DNA of 51,897 nucleotides from Pseudomonadota bacterium (GTDB lineage Bacteria > Pseudomonadota > Alphaproteobacteria > Acetobacterales > Acetobacteraceae). The position numbers and the translations under genes are program-made. The notes beneath the pieces were generated by a model, which was not told the origin of the DNA, made no database searches, and saw nothing but the letters and a program-made list of their open reading frames with translations. Position 1 is the stretch's first letter, and the number at the start of each line of letters is the position of its first letter. This document shows positions 1-9,231 of this stretch, in pieces. Where the stretch lies: the NCBI GenBank assembly GCA_021818505.1, contig JAKADX010000030.1:1-51897 (forward strand). The letters are read 5' to 3'.

Positions 1-534
1 GGGCGGCTCGTTGCGCGGCGGCGGCCTGGGCGGCTCGGGCGCGGGAGGCGCGGCCGGCAGGGGCGTCGCCGCGGCGACCGCCGAGGGCGGCTCGGGATCG
101 GCCGGGGGCGACGGCAGGCGGACCCCGAGCATCCGGCACAGCGGGCGCAGCAGGCGGCGCATCTGCGGCGCCGCGTCCACCAGGGCGGCAAAATCGGGAT
201 CGGCCAGCAGGTACTGCAACTGCGACCCGTAGCCACTCGCCTGCGGCACCAGCCGCACCAGCCAGGCAGGGCCGTGCGGCAGATCGCGCCGCGCCGGCCG
301 CCGCGATACCGGGCGCGGGCGGCGGCGGGAGAGCACGCGCCGGTGCCGCCCGGCCTCGATGCGGGCCGCCAGGGCCGCGACGGCGGCGGCGAGGCGGCGC
401 AGGTGCCGCCAGATCAGGATGACCAGCGGCCCGGCGAGCCGGCGCCGCCCGCCCGCCTCGGCCACTGCGCGGCACAGCCCGTCAATGGTGCTGGCGAAAC
501 GCGCGACCGGGGTGGCTGGGAGGGCGGCGGACAT
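1..534 (-). CDS. Conserved hypothetical protein, C-terminus cut by window edge
   Basis: The reverse strand reads from an ATG at 534 without a stop to base 1, giving 178 codons with the 3' end missing. The N-terminal half is Ala/Arg-rich and helical, including a run beginning RLAGPLVILIWRHL. A middle segment reads SQLQYLLADPDFAALVDAAP and is followed by RLLRPLCRMLGVRLP. The visible end is very Pro/Ala-rich (PAAPPAPEPPRPPPRNEPP), like a disordered tail. There is no signal peptide or catalytic motif. The segment around the LCRMLG stretch resembles unknown proteins I associate with Acetobacteraceae, from memory only. No strong Shine-Dalgarno precedes the ATG. The smooth, stop-free reading in a biased frame is the main evidence that it is real. 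Confidence 0.6.
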   Translation of the reverse strand, partial: MSAALPATPVARFASTIDGLCRAVAEAGGRRRLAGPLVILIWRHLRRLAAAVAALAARIEAGRHRRVLSRRRPRPVSRRPARRDLPHGPAWLVRLVPQASGYGSQLQYLLADPDFAALVDAAPQMRRLLRPLCRMLGVRLPSPPADPEPPSAVAAATPLPAAPPAPEPPRPPPRNEPP

Positions 535-839
535 GAACGTAACAGGAACACACCTGCCCCGCCCTGGGCAAGCGGAATTTTCCGGCGGCACGTCACGCGG
601 GGCGGGAGAGGTAAGAGGCGGTCGGCCGTTCGTCCGCCTGGCGCAAGCGGGCGCGCACGCTTCGCCCGCCGACGCCAGACAATTCACGCCTCGGCGTCCG
701 CCTCGCCGCCGCGGTACAAGCATTTGCGTGAGCGGCGCTATCGCGATGGGGGCGGATGCGGTGTTGAGCTGCGCCGTGGTGTGACGCGAGGGCGTGCCTG
801 ATACGCTGGCGCCCAGCGGGAAAGCTGTGGCTCAGAAGG
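535..839. other. Intergenic region, divergent genes
   Basis: About 300 bases separate the minus-strand unknown gene from the plus-strand P-type ATPase, so promoters for both should lie here. It is as GC-rich as its surroundings, and I see no convincing -35/-10 pair, terminator or RNA gene. A GATACGCT sequence near 801 could be part of a -10 element for the ATPase, but no matching -35 is evident. Confidence 0.4.
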
Positions 840-3191
840 ATGACGGGTATCGTGGAAGTCAGCATCGCCGCAGACGAGGGCCTGTCCGAGGCCGAGGCGC
901 AATCGCGTCTCGTCCAATTCGGTTACAACGAACTCCGGCAAGAACGGTCCGGTCCGCTTCGAAACATCCTGAAACGCCTCTGGGGCCCCATCCCGTGGAT
1001 GCTCGAAGCCGCGCTGATACTCGAGGTATTCCTGGGCAAAGTCGCGGAGCCGGCCGTGATTGCGGCCTGGCTGGCCTTCAGCGCCATCCTTGGCGCCGCG
1101 CAGGAACGTCGCGCGCAAACCGCGCTCGACCTCCTTCGCAGTCGTTTGCAGGTCAACGCGCGGGTGCGCCGCGCCGGCGGTTGGCGGCTCCTGCCCGCGC
1201 GAGAACTCGTCCCGGGTGATCGGATTCGTGTCAGAATGGGCGATGTCGTACCGGCCGATTGCACCATTCTCGATGGAACGGTGGAGGTCGATCAGTCCGC
1301 GCTCACGGGCGAGTCGGTCATCGTACAGCGAGCGGGTGGCGAGACGATTTATTCCGCGTCAACGGTCCGGCGCGGCGAAGCCGTAGGAACGGTAACGGCG
1401 ACAGGGTCTCGCAGCTATTACGGGCGAGCCGCCGAGTTGGTGCGGACCGCCCGTTCGGTCGGTCATCTCGAGCGGCTTCTGTTCAACGTGGTACGCTATC
1501 TGATCGCCGTCGATGCCGTGCTTGCGGCGGTGTTGGTCGCCGCCGTCATGTGGAGCGGGGCTGACCTGTTTGCGCTCATTCCATTCTTCCTGGTGCTGGT
1601 GACGGTGACAGTGCCGGTGACGATGCCCGCAGCGTTTACCGCGGCAAACGCGGTCGAGGCGCGGACGCTGGCGAAACAGGGCGTTCTCGTCACCGGACTG
1701 TCAGCCGTGCAGGAAGCGGCGACGATGGACGTCCTCTGCGTGGACAAGACCGGCACGCTGACGCAGAATCGAGAAACGATCGCAGCCCTGCTTCCCTTCT
1801 CGGGGGAGTCCGAGGACCAGGTCCTCGCCTGGGCGGCCGCCGCTTGCGACGAGTCGAACCAGAGCCCTCTCGATCTCGCAATCCTTCAGGCGCTGGCGCA
1901 TCGATCGGTACGTCCGCTCGACCGACGAAAATTCGTCCCCTTTGATCCCGCGGCCAAGCGTTCCGAAGCATTCGTCGTTCAGGATGGACGGAACTGGCGC
2001 GTGGTGCTGGGTTCTCCAGTCGTCGTGCGGGAACTCGCCGCGCCAGAGCCGGCGCTCATGGAGCGCGTCGAGGCGTTGGCCGCGTCGGGCGCGCGCGTCC
2101 TTGCGGTCGCGGCCGGCCCTGAGGAGCAGCTCAGGGTTCGGGGACTGATAGCACTCGCCGATGAACCCCGGGACGACGCCGCGACGCTTGTGAAGGCCTT
2201 GCAGGCACTCGGTATCCGGGTCCTGATGGTGACCGGGGACTCGCTCGCGACCGCGCGCGCTGTCAGCCGCAAAGTCGGCCTCGGCGATCGCTTCGGCGAT
2301 GCTGCCGCCTCGCTGAAGGATCCGCTTCAGTACGACGGGTTCGCCAACTTTTATCCGGAGGACAAGTTTCGGCTCGTCCAGGCTCTGCAACGCTTCGGCG
2401 AAATCGGCATGACCGGCGATGGTGTCAACGATGCGCCGGCGCTCAAACAGGCGGAAGTCGGTATTGCCGTGAACACCGCCACGGACGTTGCCAAAGCGTC
2501 CGCGCAAGTGGTCATGACCCGCCCGGGGCTGCAGGACATCGTCGCGGTGGTTTCGGGCGGGCGCCGGGTCTATCGCCGGATGCTGACATGGACGATCGCC
2601 AAGATCTCAAGGACCGTCGAACTCGCGGCGTTGCTGACCGTCGGTTACATCGCGACGGGCATCTTCGTGGTGCCGCTGTTCCTGATCGTCGTGATCGTCG
2701 TCCTGAATGATGTGGTGACGATCACACTGGCGACCGACCGGGCCTGGATCTCTCCCATACCCGAGCGATGGAACGTCAGAGAAATCGCCAAGATCGGCGG
2801 TGTTCTGGCCGTCGGCTGGCTGGCCCTGGCGTTTGCCATCCTTTGGGCGGCGCTGAACGTCTTGAAGCTTTCCGCCCCCGAGATTCAAACGCTGATGTTC
2901 GCCTACTTGATGTACTCCGCCCAGGCAACGATTTACCTGACGCGGGTACGGGGCCGATTCTGGTCGTTCGCGCCCAGCCAATGGGTGGCCGCAGCGACGA
3001 TCGGCAATGTCATCGTTACGTCCATCCTCGCTCTCCGGGGCGTACTGATGGCTCCCGTTCATTTCGTCCTTCTGGCCTGGCTGCTCGGAACCGTCCTGGT
3101 TGCGGCTGTTCTGCTCGACCAGGTCAAGATCTGGCTTACGCAAAGCACAGGATCGTCGGCAGAGGCGAGTCATGTCCCAGACCGACCCTGA
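840..3191 (+). CDS. P-type ATPase, plasma-membrane H+-ATPase type (IIIA)
   Basis: A 783-residue inner-membrane cation pump driven by ATP. The actuator motif TGES is at 156-159, the phosphorylated Asp302 lies in DKTGTLTQN, and the hinge motif TGDGVNDAP is at 525-533. Membrane segments flank these in the usual 2-2-6 arrangement. The opening (GPIPWMLEAALILE) and the sixth-segment region (VVLNDVVTITL, Asp624) match plant, fungal and bacterial proton pumps, where this Asp is the proton acceptor. There is no N-terminal heavy-metal CxxC domain. Proton export is therefore the best guess; another monovalent cation is possible. The ATG directly abuts AGAAGG, which is too close to act as its ribosome site, so GTG at 852 is an alternative start. 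The gene appears to be monocistronic. Confidence 0.93.
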   Translation: MTGIVEVSIAADEGLSEAEAQSRLVQFGYNELRQERSGPLRNILKRLWGPIPWMLEAALILEVFLGKVAEPAVIAAWLAFSAILGAAQERRAQTALDLLRSRLQVNARVRRAGGWRLLPARELVPGDRIRVRMGDVVPADCTILDGTVEVDQSALTGESVIVQRAGGETIYSASTVRRGEAVGTVTATGSRSYYGRAAELVRTARSVGHLERLLFNVVRYLIAVDAVLAAVLVAAVMWSGADLFALIPFFLVLVTVTVPVTMPAAFTAANAVEARTLAKQGVLVTGLSAVQEAATMDVLCVDKTGTLTQNRETIAALLPFSGESEDQVLAWAAAACDESNQSPLDLAILQALAHRSVRPLDRRKFVPFDPAAKRSEAFVVQDGRNWRVVLGSPVVVRELAAPEPALMERVEALAASGARVLAVAAGPEEQLRVRGLIALADEPRDDAATLVKALQALGIRVLMVTGDSLATARAVSRKVGLGDRFGDAAASLKDPLQYDGFANFYPEDKFRLVQALQRFGEIGMTGDGVNDAPALKQAEVGIAVNTATDVAKASAQVVMTRPGLQDIVAVVSGGRRVYRRMLTWTIAKISRTVELAALLTVGYIATGIFVVPLFLIVVIVVLNDVVTITLATDRAWISPIPERWNVREIAKIGGVLAVGWLALAFAILWAALNVLKLSAPEIQTLMFAYLMYSAQATIYLTRVRGRFWSFAPSQWVAAATIGNVIVTSILALRGVLMAPVHFVLLAWLLGTVLVAAVLLDQVKIWLTQSTGSSAEASHVPDRP

Positions 3192-3435
3192 GACAACGTG
3201 GCCCGCGTCGGGCGCGAGCGTCGGACCGCCGCTTTGTTGCCGCCGGCCGCCAACAGGGCGGCCGCTGCTCGCCCCCGCTCAGGGGTAGCGGCAGGCCGGG
3301 CAGCTTTGGAACCGTGCACGGGTCGGCCGACGCCCGTCCTCGCCGGAGAGCCAACACAGACGTCGGGTCCCGCCCTCGCCCTGGCCGAGCCTGCCGCGCT
3401 ATCTCCCCTCGCCATCCCGCACCCCACCGGACCCC

Positions 3436-4671
3436 TTGCCCCCATCCCCTCCCCGCCCCTCCTGGCACCTGCTCGCCCTCACCCTCGGCCCGGCGCTGGT
3501 GGTGATGCTGGCCGATACCGAGGCGGGGAGCGTGATTGCCGCCGCACAGGGCGGGGCGCGATTCGGGTATCGGCTGGTGCTGCCGCAGTTCCTGCTGGTC
3601 CCGGCGCTGTTCATGGCGCAGGAACTGGCGGGGCGGCTGGGGCTGGTGACGCGGCGCGGACTGGCGGAGCTGGTGCTGCGGCGGGCGGGGCGAGCGGCGG
3701 CAGGGCTGCTGCTGGCGGTGCTGGCGGCAAGCTGCCTCGGCACGCTGGTGACCGAACTCTCCGGCATCGCGGGCGTGGGCGAGGTGTTCGGCATCGCACC
3801 CTGGGAGACCAGCGCGGTCGCCGCCCTGGGGCTGATCATGGTGGTCTGGACGGGCAGCTACCGCTCCGTCGAGCAGATCGCGATCGCGGTCGGGTTGTGC
3901 GAACTCGCCTTCCTCGCCCTGGCCTGGTTCGCGCGGCCCGATCCGCGCGCGATGGCGGCGGAGATGCTGGCGCTGCCGCTCGGCGATCACGGCTATCTCT
4001 GGCTGCTGGCCGCCAATCTCGGCACCTGCGTGATCCCGTGGGCGCTGGTCTATCAGCAGTCGGCGAGCATCGACAAAGGGCTGACGCGGCACAGTCTGTT
4101 CGCCATGCGGGCCGAGACGCTGGGTGGGGCGGTGCTGTGCCAGACCATCACCGCCGCCGTGGTGGTGGCCGCGGCGGCGGCGTTCGCGCATGGCGGCGCC
4201 GGCGGGCACGCGCTCCAGCGGATCGGCGACATCGCCGGCGCGTTTGCCGCCGCGATCGGGCCGGCGGGCGGGCTCGCGGTATTTGCCGTCGGTGTGACCG
4301 GCGGCGCGCTGGTCGCCGCCATCGTGGTCTGCCTGACCGTGGCCTGGGCGTTCGGCGAGGTGCTGGGCGTACGCCACTCCCTGAGCGTGCAGCCCGAGCG
4401 GGCGCCGTGGTTCTATGGCGCCTTCACGTTGCTGCTGGCGGCGGGCGCGGCGCTCGTCGGCTCCGGCGTCAACCTGGTGCGGCTGTCGGTGGGCGCGGGC
4501 GCGCTGAACGCGGTGCTGCTGCCGGCGGTGCTGTGGTTCCTCTGGCGCGCCGCGCGGCAAGACCTGCCGGAACGGCTGCGGCTGCGCGGCGCCTATGCCG
4601 GCGCGGTCGCCGCGGTGCTGGTGGCGACATCGGGCCTGGGCGTGTATGCCGTGGTGGCGGCGCTGCTGTGA
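3436..4671 (+). CDS. Nramp-family (SLC11-like) metal transporter
   Basis: 411 residues, almost entirely hydrophobic, with about eleven predicted membrane helices. The first helix carries GPALVVMLADTEAGS (residues 18-32), where classic Nramp has DPGN. Helix 6 reads GTCVIPWALVYQQS (196-209), where classic Nramp has the Met-Pro-His metal site. The scaffold is Nramp, but the canonical Mn/Fe ligands are replaced, so the substrate (Mn, Mg or other) cannot be named. The start is TTG at 3436, the only start codon ahead of the first membrane helix in this frame; no good ribosome site is seen. It lies 24 bases before the enolase-superfamily gene and probably shares its transcript. That gene's product needs Mg2+, which is suggestive but not proof of a link. 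Confidence 0.8.
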   Translation: MPPSPPRPSWHLLALTLGPALVVMLADTEAGSVIAAAQGGARFGYRLVLPQFLLVPALFMAQELAGRLGLVTRRGLAELVLRRAGRAAAGLLLAVLAASCLGTLVTELSGIAGVGEVFGIAPWETSAVAALGLIMVVWTGSYRSVEQIAIAVGLCELAFLALAWFARPDPRAMAAEMLALPLGDHGYLWLLAANLGTCVIPWALVYQQSASIDKGLTRHSLFAMRAETLGGAVLCQTITAAVVVAAAAAFAHGGAGGHALQRIGDIAGAFAAAIGPAGGLAVFAVGVTGGALVAAIVVCLTVAWAFGEVLGVRHSLSVQPERAPWFYGAFTLLLAAGAALVGSGVNLVRLSVGAGALNAVLLPAVLWFLWRAARQDLPERLRLRGAYAGAVAAVLVATSGLGVYAVVAALL

Positions 4672-4695
4672 CGCGCGCCGCGAGGGAGAGGCGCC

Positions 4696-5817
4696 ATGAA
4701 GATCACCGCCATCACCGCCTGGCAGGTCGATCTGCCGCTGCGCGAGGGTCGCTATGCCTGGTCGAACGACAACGCGGTCGCGGTGTTCGACGCGACGGTC
4801 GTCGCGGTCGAGACCGATGCGGGGATCACGGGATATGCCGAATGCACGCCGCTCGGCTCGGCCTATCTGCCGGCCTATGCGCGCGGCGTGCGGGCGGGGC
4901 TGGCGGAGCTGGGGCCGAAGCTGATCGGCTGCGACCCGACCGACCTGACGGCGCTGAACCGGCGGATGGACGCGGCGCTGCGCGGGCACCCGTATGTCAA
5001 GGCGCCGGTCGATATCGCGTGCTGGGACATCCTGGGCAAGGTCGCGGGCGTGCCAGTGTTCAAGCTGCTCGGCGGGGCCGCGCAGGACGACGTCGCGCTG
5101 TATCGCGCAATTTCGCAGGACACGCCGCAGCGCATGGCCGACAGCGTGGCGCGCTATCGAGCGGAAGGATACCGCACGTTCCAGCTCAAGGTCGGCGGGG
5201 CGGCGGATGACGACATCGCGCGCATCGCGGCGTGCCGCGCCGAACTTGCGGGGGGCGAGGTGCTGGACGCCGACGCCAATACCGGCTGGACGCTGCACGA
5301 GGCGGCGCGCGTGGTCGCGGCCGTCGCGTCGCTGGACGTGTATATCGAGCAGCCCTGCCCGAGCTATCGCGAGTGCCTGTCGATCCGCAGGCGCACCGCG
5401 CGGCCGTTCGTGCTGGATGAGGTCATCACGGGTGCCGACATCCTGATGCAGGCGATCGCCGAGGATGCGATGGACGTCGTGAACCTCAAGATCTCCAAGG
5501 TCGGCGGACTGACCAAGGCGCGGCTGCTGCGCGACCTGTGCGTGGAGGCGGGGATCGCCATGATCGTCGAGGACACCTGGGGCGGGGACATCGTCACCGC
5601 GACGATCGCGCATCTGGCGCAATCGACGCCGGCGGAGTTCTGCTTCGCGGCGACGGATTTCAACAGCTATGGCACGAAGCGAATCGCCGAGGGTGCGCCG
5701 CAGCGCGCCGAGGGGCGGATGACGGCTCCGCCGGGCGCGGGCCTCGGCATCGCGCCGATTGAGGCGGAGCTTGGCTCGCCGGTGCTGCGCATCGGCGCGG
5801 ACGGCGTGCGGAGTTGA
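4696..5817 (+). CDS. Enolase-superfamily enzyme, cis-3-hydroxyproline dehydratase / hydroxyproline-betaine epimerase-like
   Basis: 373 residues with an N-terminal capping domain (1-120) and a TIM barrel of the mandelate racemase/muconate lactonizing type. Barrel motifs are visible: Gln-Leu-Lys165 at the end of strand 2, Mg2+ ligands Asp193, Glu218 and Asp241/Glu242, and a second acid/base Lys in LKISKVGG (Lys265, with Lys268 close by). The pair Lys165/Lys265 and the SAYLPAY loop resemble cis-3-hydroxy-L-proline dehydratase and 4-hydroxyproline-betaine 2-epimerase; this is a family-level call and the exact substrate is open. The start is supported by GGGAGAGG six bases upstream. It heads a tight run with an SDR and a Gfo/Idh/MocA gene, and the facing Dpp-type importer could supply its substrate. 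Confidence 0.85.
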   Translation: MKITAITAWQVDLPLREGRYAWSNDNAVAVFDATVVAVETDAGITGYAECTPLGSAYLPAYARGVRAGLAELGPKLIGCDPTDLTALNRRMDAALRGHPYVKAPVDIACWDILGKVAGVPVFKLLGGAAQDDVALYRAISQDTPQRMADSVARYRAEGYRTFQLKVGGAADDDIARIAACRAELAGGEVLDADANTGWTLHEAARVVAAVASLDVYIEQPCPSYRECLSIRRRTARPFVLDEVITGADILMQAIAEDAMDVVNLKISKVGGLTKARLLRDLCVEAGIAMIVEDTWGGDIVTATIAHLAQSTPAEFCFAATDFNSYGTKRIAEGAPQRAEGRMTAPPGAGLGIAPIEAELGSPVLRIGADGVRS

Positions 5818-5824
5818 AGGCCCG

Positions 5825-6571
5825 ATGTCGCTGCCGTATCGCACCGCCCTCGTCACCGGCGCCTCCAGCGGCATCGGCCGCGCCATTGCCGAGGCGCTGG
5901 CGGGCGCGGGACTGGACGTGCTGGCAGTGGGGCGCGACGCGGCGGCGCTGGCGTCGTTGCAGACGGCGTGCGGGGCGGTGCCGGTCCAGGCCGATGTGCG
6001 CGACCGCGCGGCGATGGCGCGGATCGTGGACGCGCACACGATCGACGTGCTGGTCAACAACGCAGGGTTGCTGCTGACTCGCGGGAAGTTCCAGGACGGC
6101 ACGGCGGCGGCGATCGAGGACATGGTGGCGGTGAACCTGACCGCGCCGCTGCAGCTCGCGCGGCTGGCGCTGCCGGGAATGATCGCGCGCGGGCGGGGGC
6201 ATCTGGTGTTCATCGGGTCCTCCGCCGGCCGCACGCCGCATCCCGATCTGGCCGTGTATGGCGCGACCAAGGCGGCGATCGGCCATTTCTGCGACAGCCT
6301 GCGCGGCGATCTGCTCGGCACCGGCGTGCGCGTGACGGAGATCGCGCCGGGCCGCGTGCGCAGCAAGCTGTATCGCGACACGATCGGGCTGAAGGCCGTG
6401 GATGCGGTGCTGTACGACGGTGTCGCGCCCGTCGAGCCCGAGGACGTGGCGGCGCTGCTGCTCACCGCGCTCGCGATGCCGGCGCATGTCGATGTCTCGC
6501 GCATGGAAGTGTACCCGACCACGCAGGCGATCGCCGGCACGCGCCTGCATCGCACGGAGACCGCATCATGA
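5825..6571 (+). CDS. Short-chain dehydrogenase/reductase (SDR)
   Basis: 248 residues forming a single Rossmann domain. The cofactor motif TGASSGIG is near the N-terminus, followed by NNAG, the catalytic Ser in FIGSSAG and the YGATK catalytic Tyr/Lys pair. The C-terminal MEVYPTTQA is typical of the YdfG-like branch that oxidises 3-hydroxy acids and serine-type substrates, so an NAD(P)-dependent hydroxy-acid or amino-acid dehydrogenase is likely. The ATG at 5825 is 8 bases after the stop of the enolase-superfamily gene. The stop overlaps the next start by four bases (ATGA), implying translational coupling. An open frame continues upstream to 5759, but it lies inside the preceding gene and the homologous part begins at 5825. 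Confidence 0.9.
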   Translation: MSLPYRTALVTGASSGIGRAIAEALAGAGLDVLAVGRDAAALASLQTACGAVPVQADVRDRAAMARIVDAHTIDVLVNNAGLLLTRGKFQDGTAAAIEDMVAVNLTAPLQLARLALPGMIARGRGHLVFIGSSAGRTPHPDLAVYGATKAAIGHFCDSLRGDLLGTGVRVTEIAPGRVRSKLYRDTIGLKAVDAVLYDGVAPVEPEDVAALLLTALAMPAHVDVSRMEVYPTTQAIAGTRLHRTETAS

Positions 6572-7632
6572 CCCGCAGGCTGCGCGTGGGCATCGTCGGG
6601 CTGGGGCGCGTGTTCGACCTTAACGTGCGCGGCTATCTCGGCCATGAGGAGGCGGAGATCGTGGCGCTGTGCGATGCCGATCCGGCGTTGCTGGCGCGCC
6701 GCGCCGCCGAGCACCCGCAGGCGCGCGCGACCGCCGATTTCGGCGACATGCTGCGCTTGGACCTCGATCTGGTGGAGATCCTGACACCGCATCCGCTGCA
6801 CGAGGCGATGACCACGGCAGCATTGGCGGCCGGCGCGCATGTCAGCGTGCAGAAGCCGATGGCGATGGGGCTGGACGAGTGCGACCGCATGATCGCCGCC
6901 GCGCGCGCCGCCGGGCGGCACCTGAAACTGTTCGAAAATTTCGTGTTCTATCCGCCGCTGGTGCGCGCGCGGGAGTTGCTGCAGGCCGGCGCGATCGGCC
7001 GGCCACTGCATTTCCGCATGAAGGTGGTGATGGGCGACCGCGCGCAGGCCTGGCCGGTGCCGCCATCCGCGAGCGCGTGGCGGCACGCCCTGGCCGCCGA
7101 AGGTCGCGGCGGCCCCTGCGTGTTCGACCACGGCCATCACATGATGGCGGTCGCATTGTGGCTGTTCGGCGACGTGCGCGACGGCTATGCCTGCATCGAG
7201 ACGACGACGGCGCCGGCCGGCACCTATGACGCGCCGGCGACGCTGGCGTGGCGGCATCGCGACCCGCCGGTGCATGGCATGTGGGACGTGAGTCTCGCCT
7301 TGCAGATGCGGCTGCGCACCGACTACTACGCCGATCACGAACGCTTCGAGATCCAGGGCGAGTCCGGCATCATCCAGGTCAACCGCTGCTCCGACCGGAT
7401 GCTGGATGAGCCGGTGCTGACGCTGTACCGCGACGGCGAGGTGCGCGCCTTCCACGATCTCGATGCCGACTGGGGCAACAGTTTCGCGCGCTCGACACGG
7501 CATTTCCTCGACGTGCTCGCCGGGCGCGAGGCGCAGGCGGTGCTGACCGGCGAGGAAGGGCGGCGGGTGATCGCGCTCTATGACCTGTTCGCGCGGTCGA
7601 GTCAGGAAGGGCGGCGGCTGGCGGCCGGCTGA
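6568..7632 (+). CDS. Gfo/Idh/MocA-family oxidoreductase
   Basis: 354 residues. The N-terminal NAD(P)-binding Rossmann fold begins LRVGIVGLGRVFDLN, with the family segment VEILTPHPLHEAM followed by VSVQKPMAMG, where the Lys-Pro pair is the conserved catalytic/cofactor element. The C-terminal half is the alpha/beta substrate domain with FDHGHHMMAVALWLFG, matching the conserved His region. The likely reaction is NAD(P)-dependent oxidation or reduction of a sugar, polyol or related hydroxy acid. The start overlaps the SDR stop (ATGA), so the two are translated together. It is the last gene of the run and converges on the ABC-importer operon with a 4-base gap. Confidence 0.9.
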   Translation: MTRRLRVGIVGLGRVFDLNVRGYLGHEEAEIVALCDADPALLARRAAEHPQARATADFGDMLRLDLDLVEILTPHPLHEAMTTAALAAGAHVSVQKPMAMGLDECDRMIAAARAAGRHLKLFENFVFYPPLVRARELLQAGAIGRPLHFRMKVVMGDRAQAWPVPPSASAWRHALAAEGRGGPCVFDHGHHMMAVALWLFGDVRDGYACIETTTAPAGTYDAPATLAWRHRDPPVHGMWDVSLALQMRLRTDYYADHERFEIQGESGIIQVNRCSDRMLDEPVLTLYRDGEVRAFHDLDADWGNSFARSTRHFLDVLAGREAQAVLTGEEGRRVIALYDLFARSSQEGRRLAAG

Positions 7633-7636
7633 CGGC

Positions 7637-8389
7637 TCAACGATCGCGCTCGAAGCGCGCGCTCGATTCCAGCAACTCGCGCGTGTGCGCGTGTGTGACC
7701 GTGCCGGCGGCGAGTGCATCGACCGTCGTCTGCTCGACCAGCGCGCCGTGCTGCATCACGCCCACGCGCTCGCAGAGATGCGCGATCACCGCGAGGTCGT
7801 GGCTGACCATCAGCATCGTCAGCCCGTGCTCGCGCCGCAGCCGCATCAGCAGGTTGAGGATTTCCGCCTGCACCGAGACGTCGAGCGCGCTGGTCGGCTC
7901 ATCGAGCAGCAGGATGCGCGGTGCGACGATCAGCGCGCGCGCGATCGCCACGCGCTGCCGCTGCCCGCCGGAAAGCTGGTGGGGAAAGCGGAAGCGGTGC
8001 TCGGGGCCGAGGCCCACCTCACGCAGACTTTCGGCGATGCGGCGCTCGCCCTCGCGCAGGCCGTGGATGCGCAAGGGCGCGGCCAGCGCCTGATCAACCG
8101 TCTGGCTCGGGTGCAGTGAGCCGTACGGGTCCTGGAACACCATCTGCAACAGCCGGCGCTGCGCGCGCGTGCGTCGCCTGGGCATCGCCTCGCCGGCCAG
8201 TTCCACGATCCCCTCGGCGTGCGGCAGCAGCCCCGCGACCGCGCGCAGCACGGTGGATTTGCCGCTGCCGGATTCGCCCACCAGCCCGAACACCTCGCCG
8301 GCAGCGATCGTGAAGGAGATGTCGCGCGCGGCGGCGATGCCGTGCGCGCCGCTGCCATAGCGGACGGTCACGCGATCGAGGCGGATCAC
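7637..8389 (-). CDS. Peptide/nickel-type ABC importer, ATP-binding subunit (DppF/OppF-like)
   Basis: 250 residues. Walker A is GESGSGKST, the signature is LSGGQRQRVAIA and Walker B is ILLLDEPTSALD, so the ATPase is complete. It is shorter than typical DppF/OppF (about 320-330 residues) because the C-terminal oligopeptide/dipeptide domain is missing; the chain ends soon after HAHTRELLES. The start is GTG at 8389, overlapping the stop of the preceding gene (GTGA) and preceded by GGAGGGGGC. A longer frame to 8521 would run inside that gene. It energises uptake together with the paired ATPase and two permeases upstream. It is the last gene of the five-gene importer operon. Confidence 0.9.
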   Translation of the reverse strand: MIRLDRVTVRYGSGAHGIAAARDISFTIAAGEVFGLVGESGSGKSTVLRAVAGLLPHAEGIVELAGEAMPRRRTRAQRRLLQMVFQDPYGSLHPSQTVDQALAAPLRIHGLREGERRIAESLREVGLGPEHRFRFPHQLSGGQRQRVAIARALIVAPRILLLDEPTSALDVSVQAEILNLLMRLRREHGLTMLMVSHDLAVIAHLCERVGVMQHGALVEQTTVDALAAGTVTHAHTRELLESSARFERDR

Positions 8390-9231
8390 GCCCCCTCCGC
8401 CCAGGCCGGATCGCGCTGCAACTGCGGCAGCACGTCGCGCCGGTGGTCGAGTTCGGGCAAGGAGGCGAGCAGGCCACGCGTGTAAGGATGCCGCGCCTGC
8501 CGCAACGCGCCCGCGCCGCACGTCTCCACGACGCGGCCGGAGTACATCACCAGCACGCGGTCGCAGAAGGAGGCGACCAGCGGCAGGTTGTGGCTGATCA
8601 GGATCAGCCCCATGCCGCGCCCGCGCACGAGTTCGTCGAGGATCGCCAGCACCTGCGTCTGCACTGTCGCGTCCAGCGCCGAGGTCGGTTCGTCGGCGAT
8701 CAGCACTTCGGGATCGGCGATCAGCATCATCGCGATCATCACCCGCTGTCCCATGCCGCCGGAGACCTGGTGCGGATAGAGGCCGAACACGCGCTCGGGG
8801 TCGCGGATGCGCACGGCGTGCAGCATCTCCAGCGCCGCGCGCCGCGCGGCGCGCGCGCTGCCGCGGACATGCGCGCGGTGGGTTTCGGCAATCTGGTGCC
8901 CGACGCTCATCACCGGGTTGAGCGCGAATTTCGGGTCCTGCAGCACCATCGCGATGCGCCGCCCGCGCAGTCGGCGAAAGCCGCTTTCACCGAGGTTGCG
9001 CAGATCGATCGCCCCCAGCCGCAATTCGTCCGCGGCAACACGGCCGGGACGCGGCACCAGCCCCATGATGGCGCGGCCGAGCGTTGACTTGCCGGAGCCG
9101 GATTCGCCGACGATGCCCAGCCGCTCGCGCGCCAGCGTGAAGCTGACATTGCGCACGGCGTGGATGTCGCCCTGCGCGGCCGGGTAGGTCACGCGCAGGT
9201 TGCGCACCGTGAGCAGCGGCGGGGCGGTCAT
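8386..9231 (-). CDS. Peptide/nickel-type ABC importer, ATP-binding subunit (DppD/OppD-like)
   Basis: 281 residues. Walker A is GESGSGKSTLGRAI, the signature is VSGGMGQRVMIA and Walker B is VLIADEPTSALD. The C-terminus retains HPYTRGLLASLP, the start of the oligopeptide-family extension, but ends soon after, so the extension is shortened. The ATG at 9231 overlaps the permease stop and the stop overlaps the GTG of the next ATPase, giving coupled translation on both sides. It acts at the cytoplasmic face of the importer with its partner ATPase. The substrate class is peptide, nickel or other small solutes and cannot be fixed from the ATPase. Confidence 0.92.
   Translation of the reverse strand: MTAPPLLTVRNLRVTYPAAQGDIHAVRNVSFTLARERLGIVGESGSGKSTLGRAIMGLVPRPGRVAADELRLGAIDLRNLGESGFRRLRGRRIAMVLQDPKFALNPVMSVGHQIAETHRAHVRGSARAARRAALEMLHAVRIRDPERVFGLYPHQVSGGMGQRVMIAMMLIADPEVLIADEPTSALDATVQTQVLAILDELVRGRGMGLILISHNLPLVASFCDRVLVMYSGRVVETCGAGALRQARHPYTRGLLASLPELDHRRDVLPQLQRDPAWAEGA

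Noticed and set aside
3192-3435. Gene in the gap between the P-type ATPase and the Nramp-like gene
   Set aside because: Frames here are Pro/Arg/Ala-rich shadows with no ribosome site or motif.
3136-7719. Open frame of 1527 codons on the minus strand
   Set aside because: It runs antisense to the Nramp-like, enolase-superfamily, SDR and Gfo/Idh/MocA genes, is Arg/His/Gln-rich without domains, and arises from GC-biased codons.
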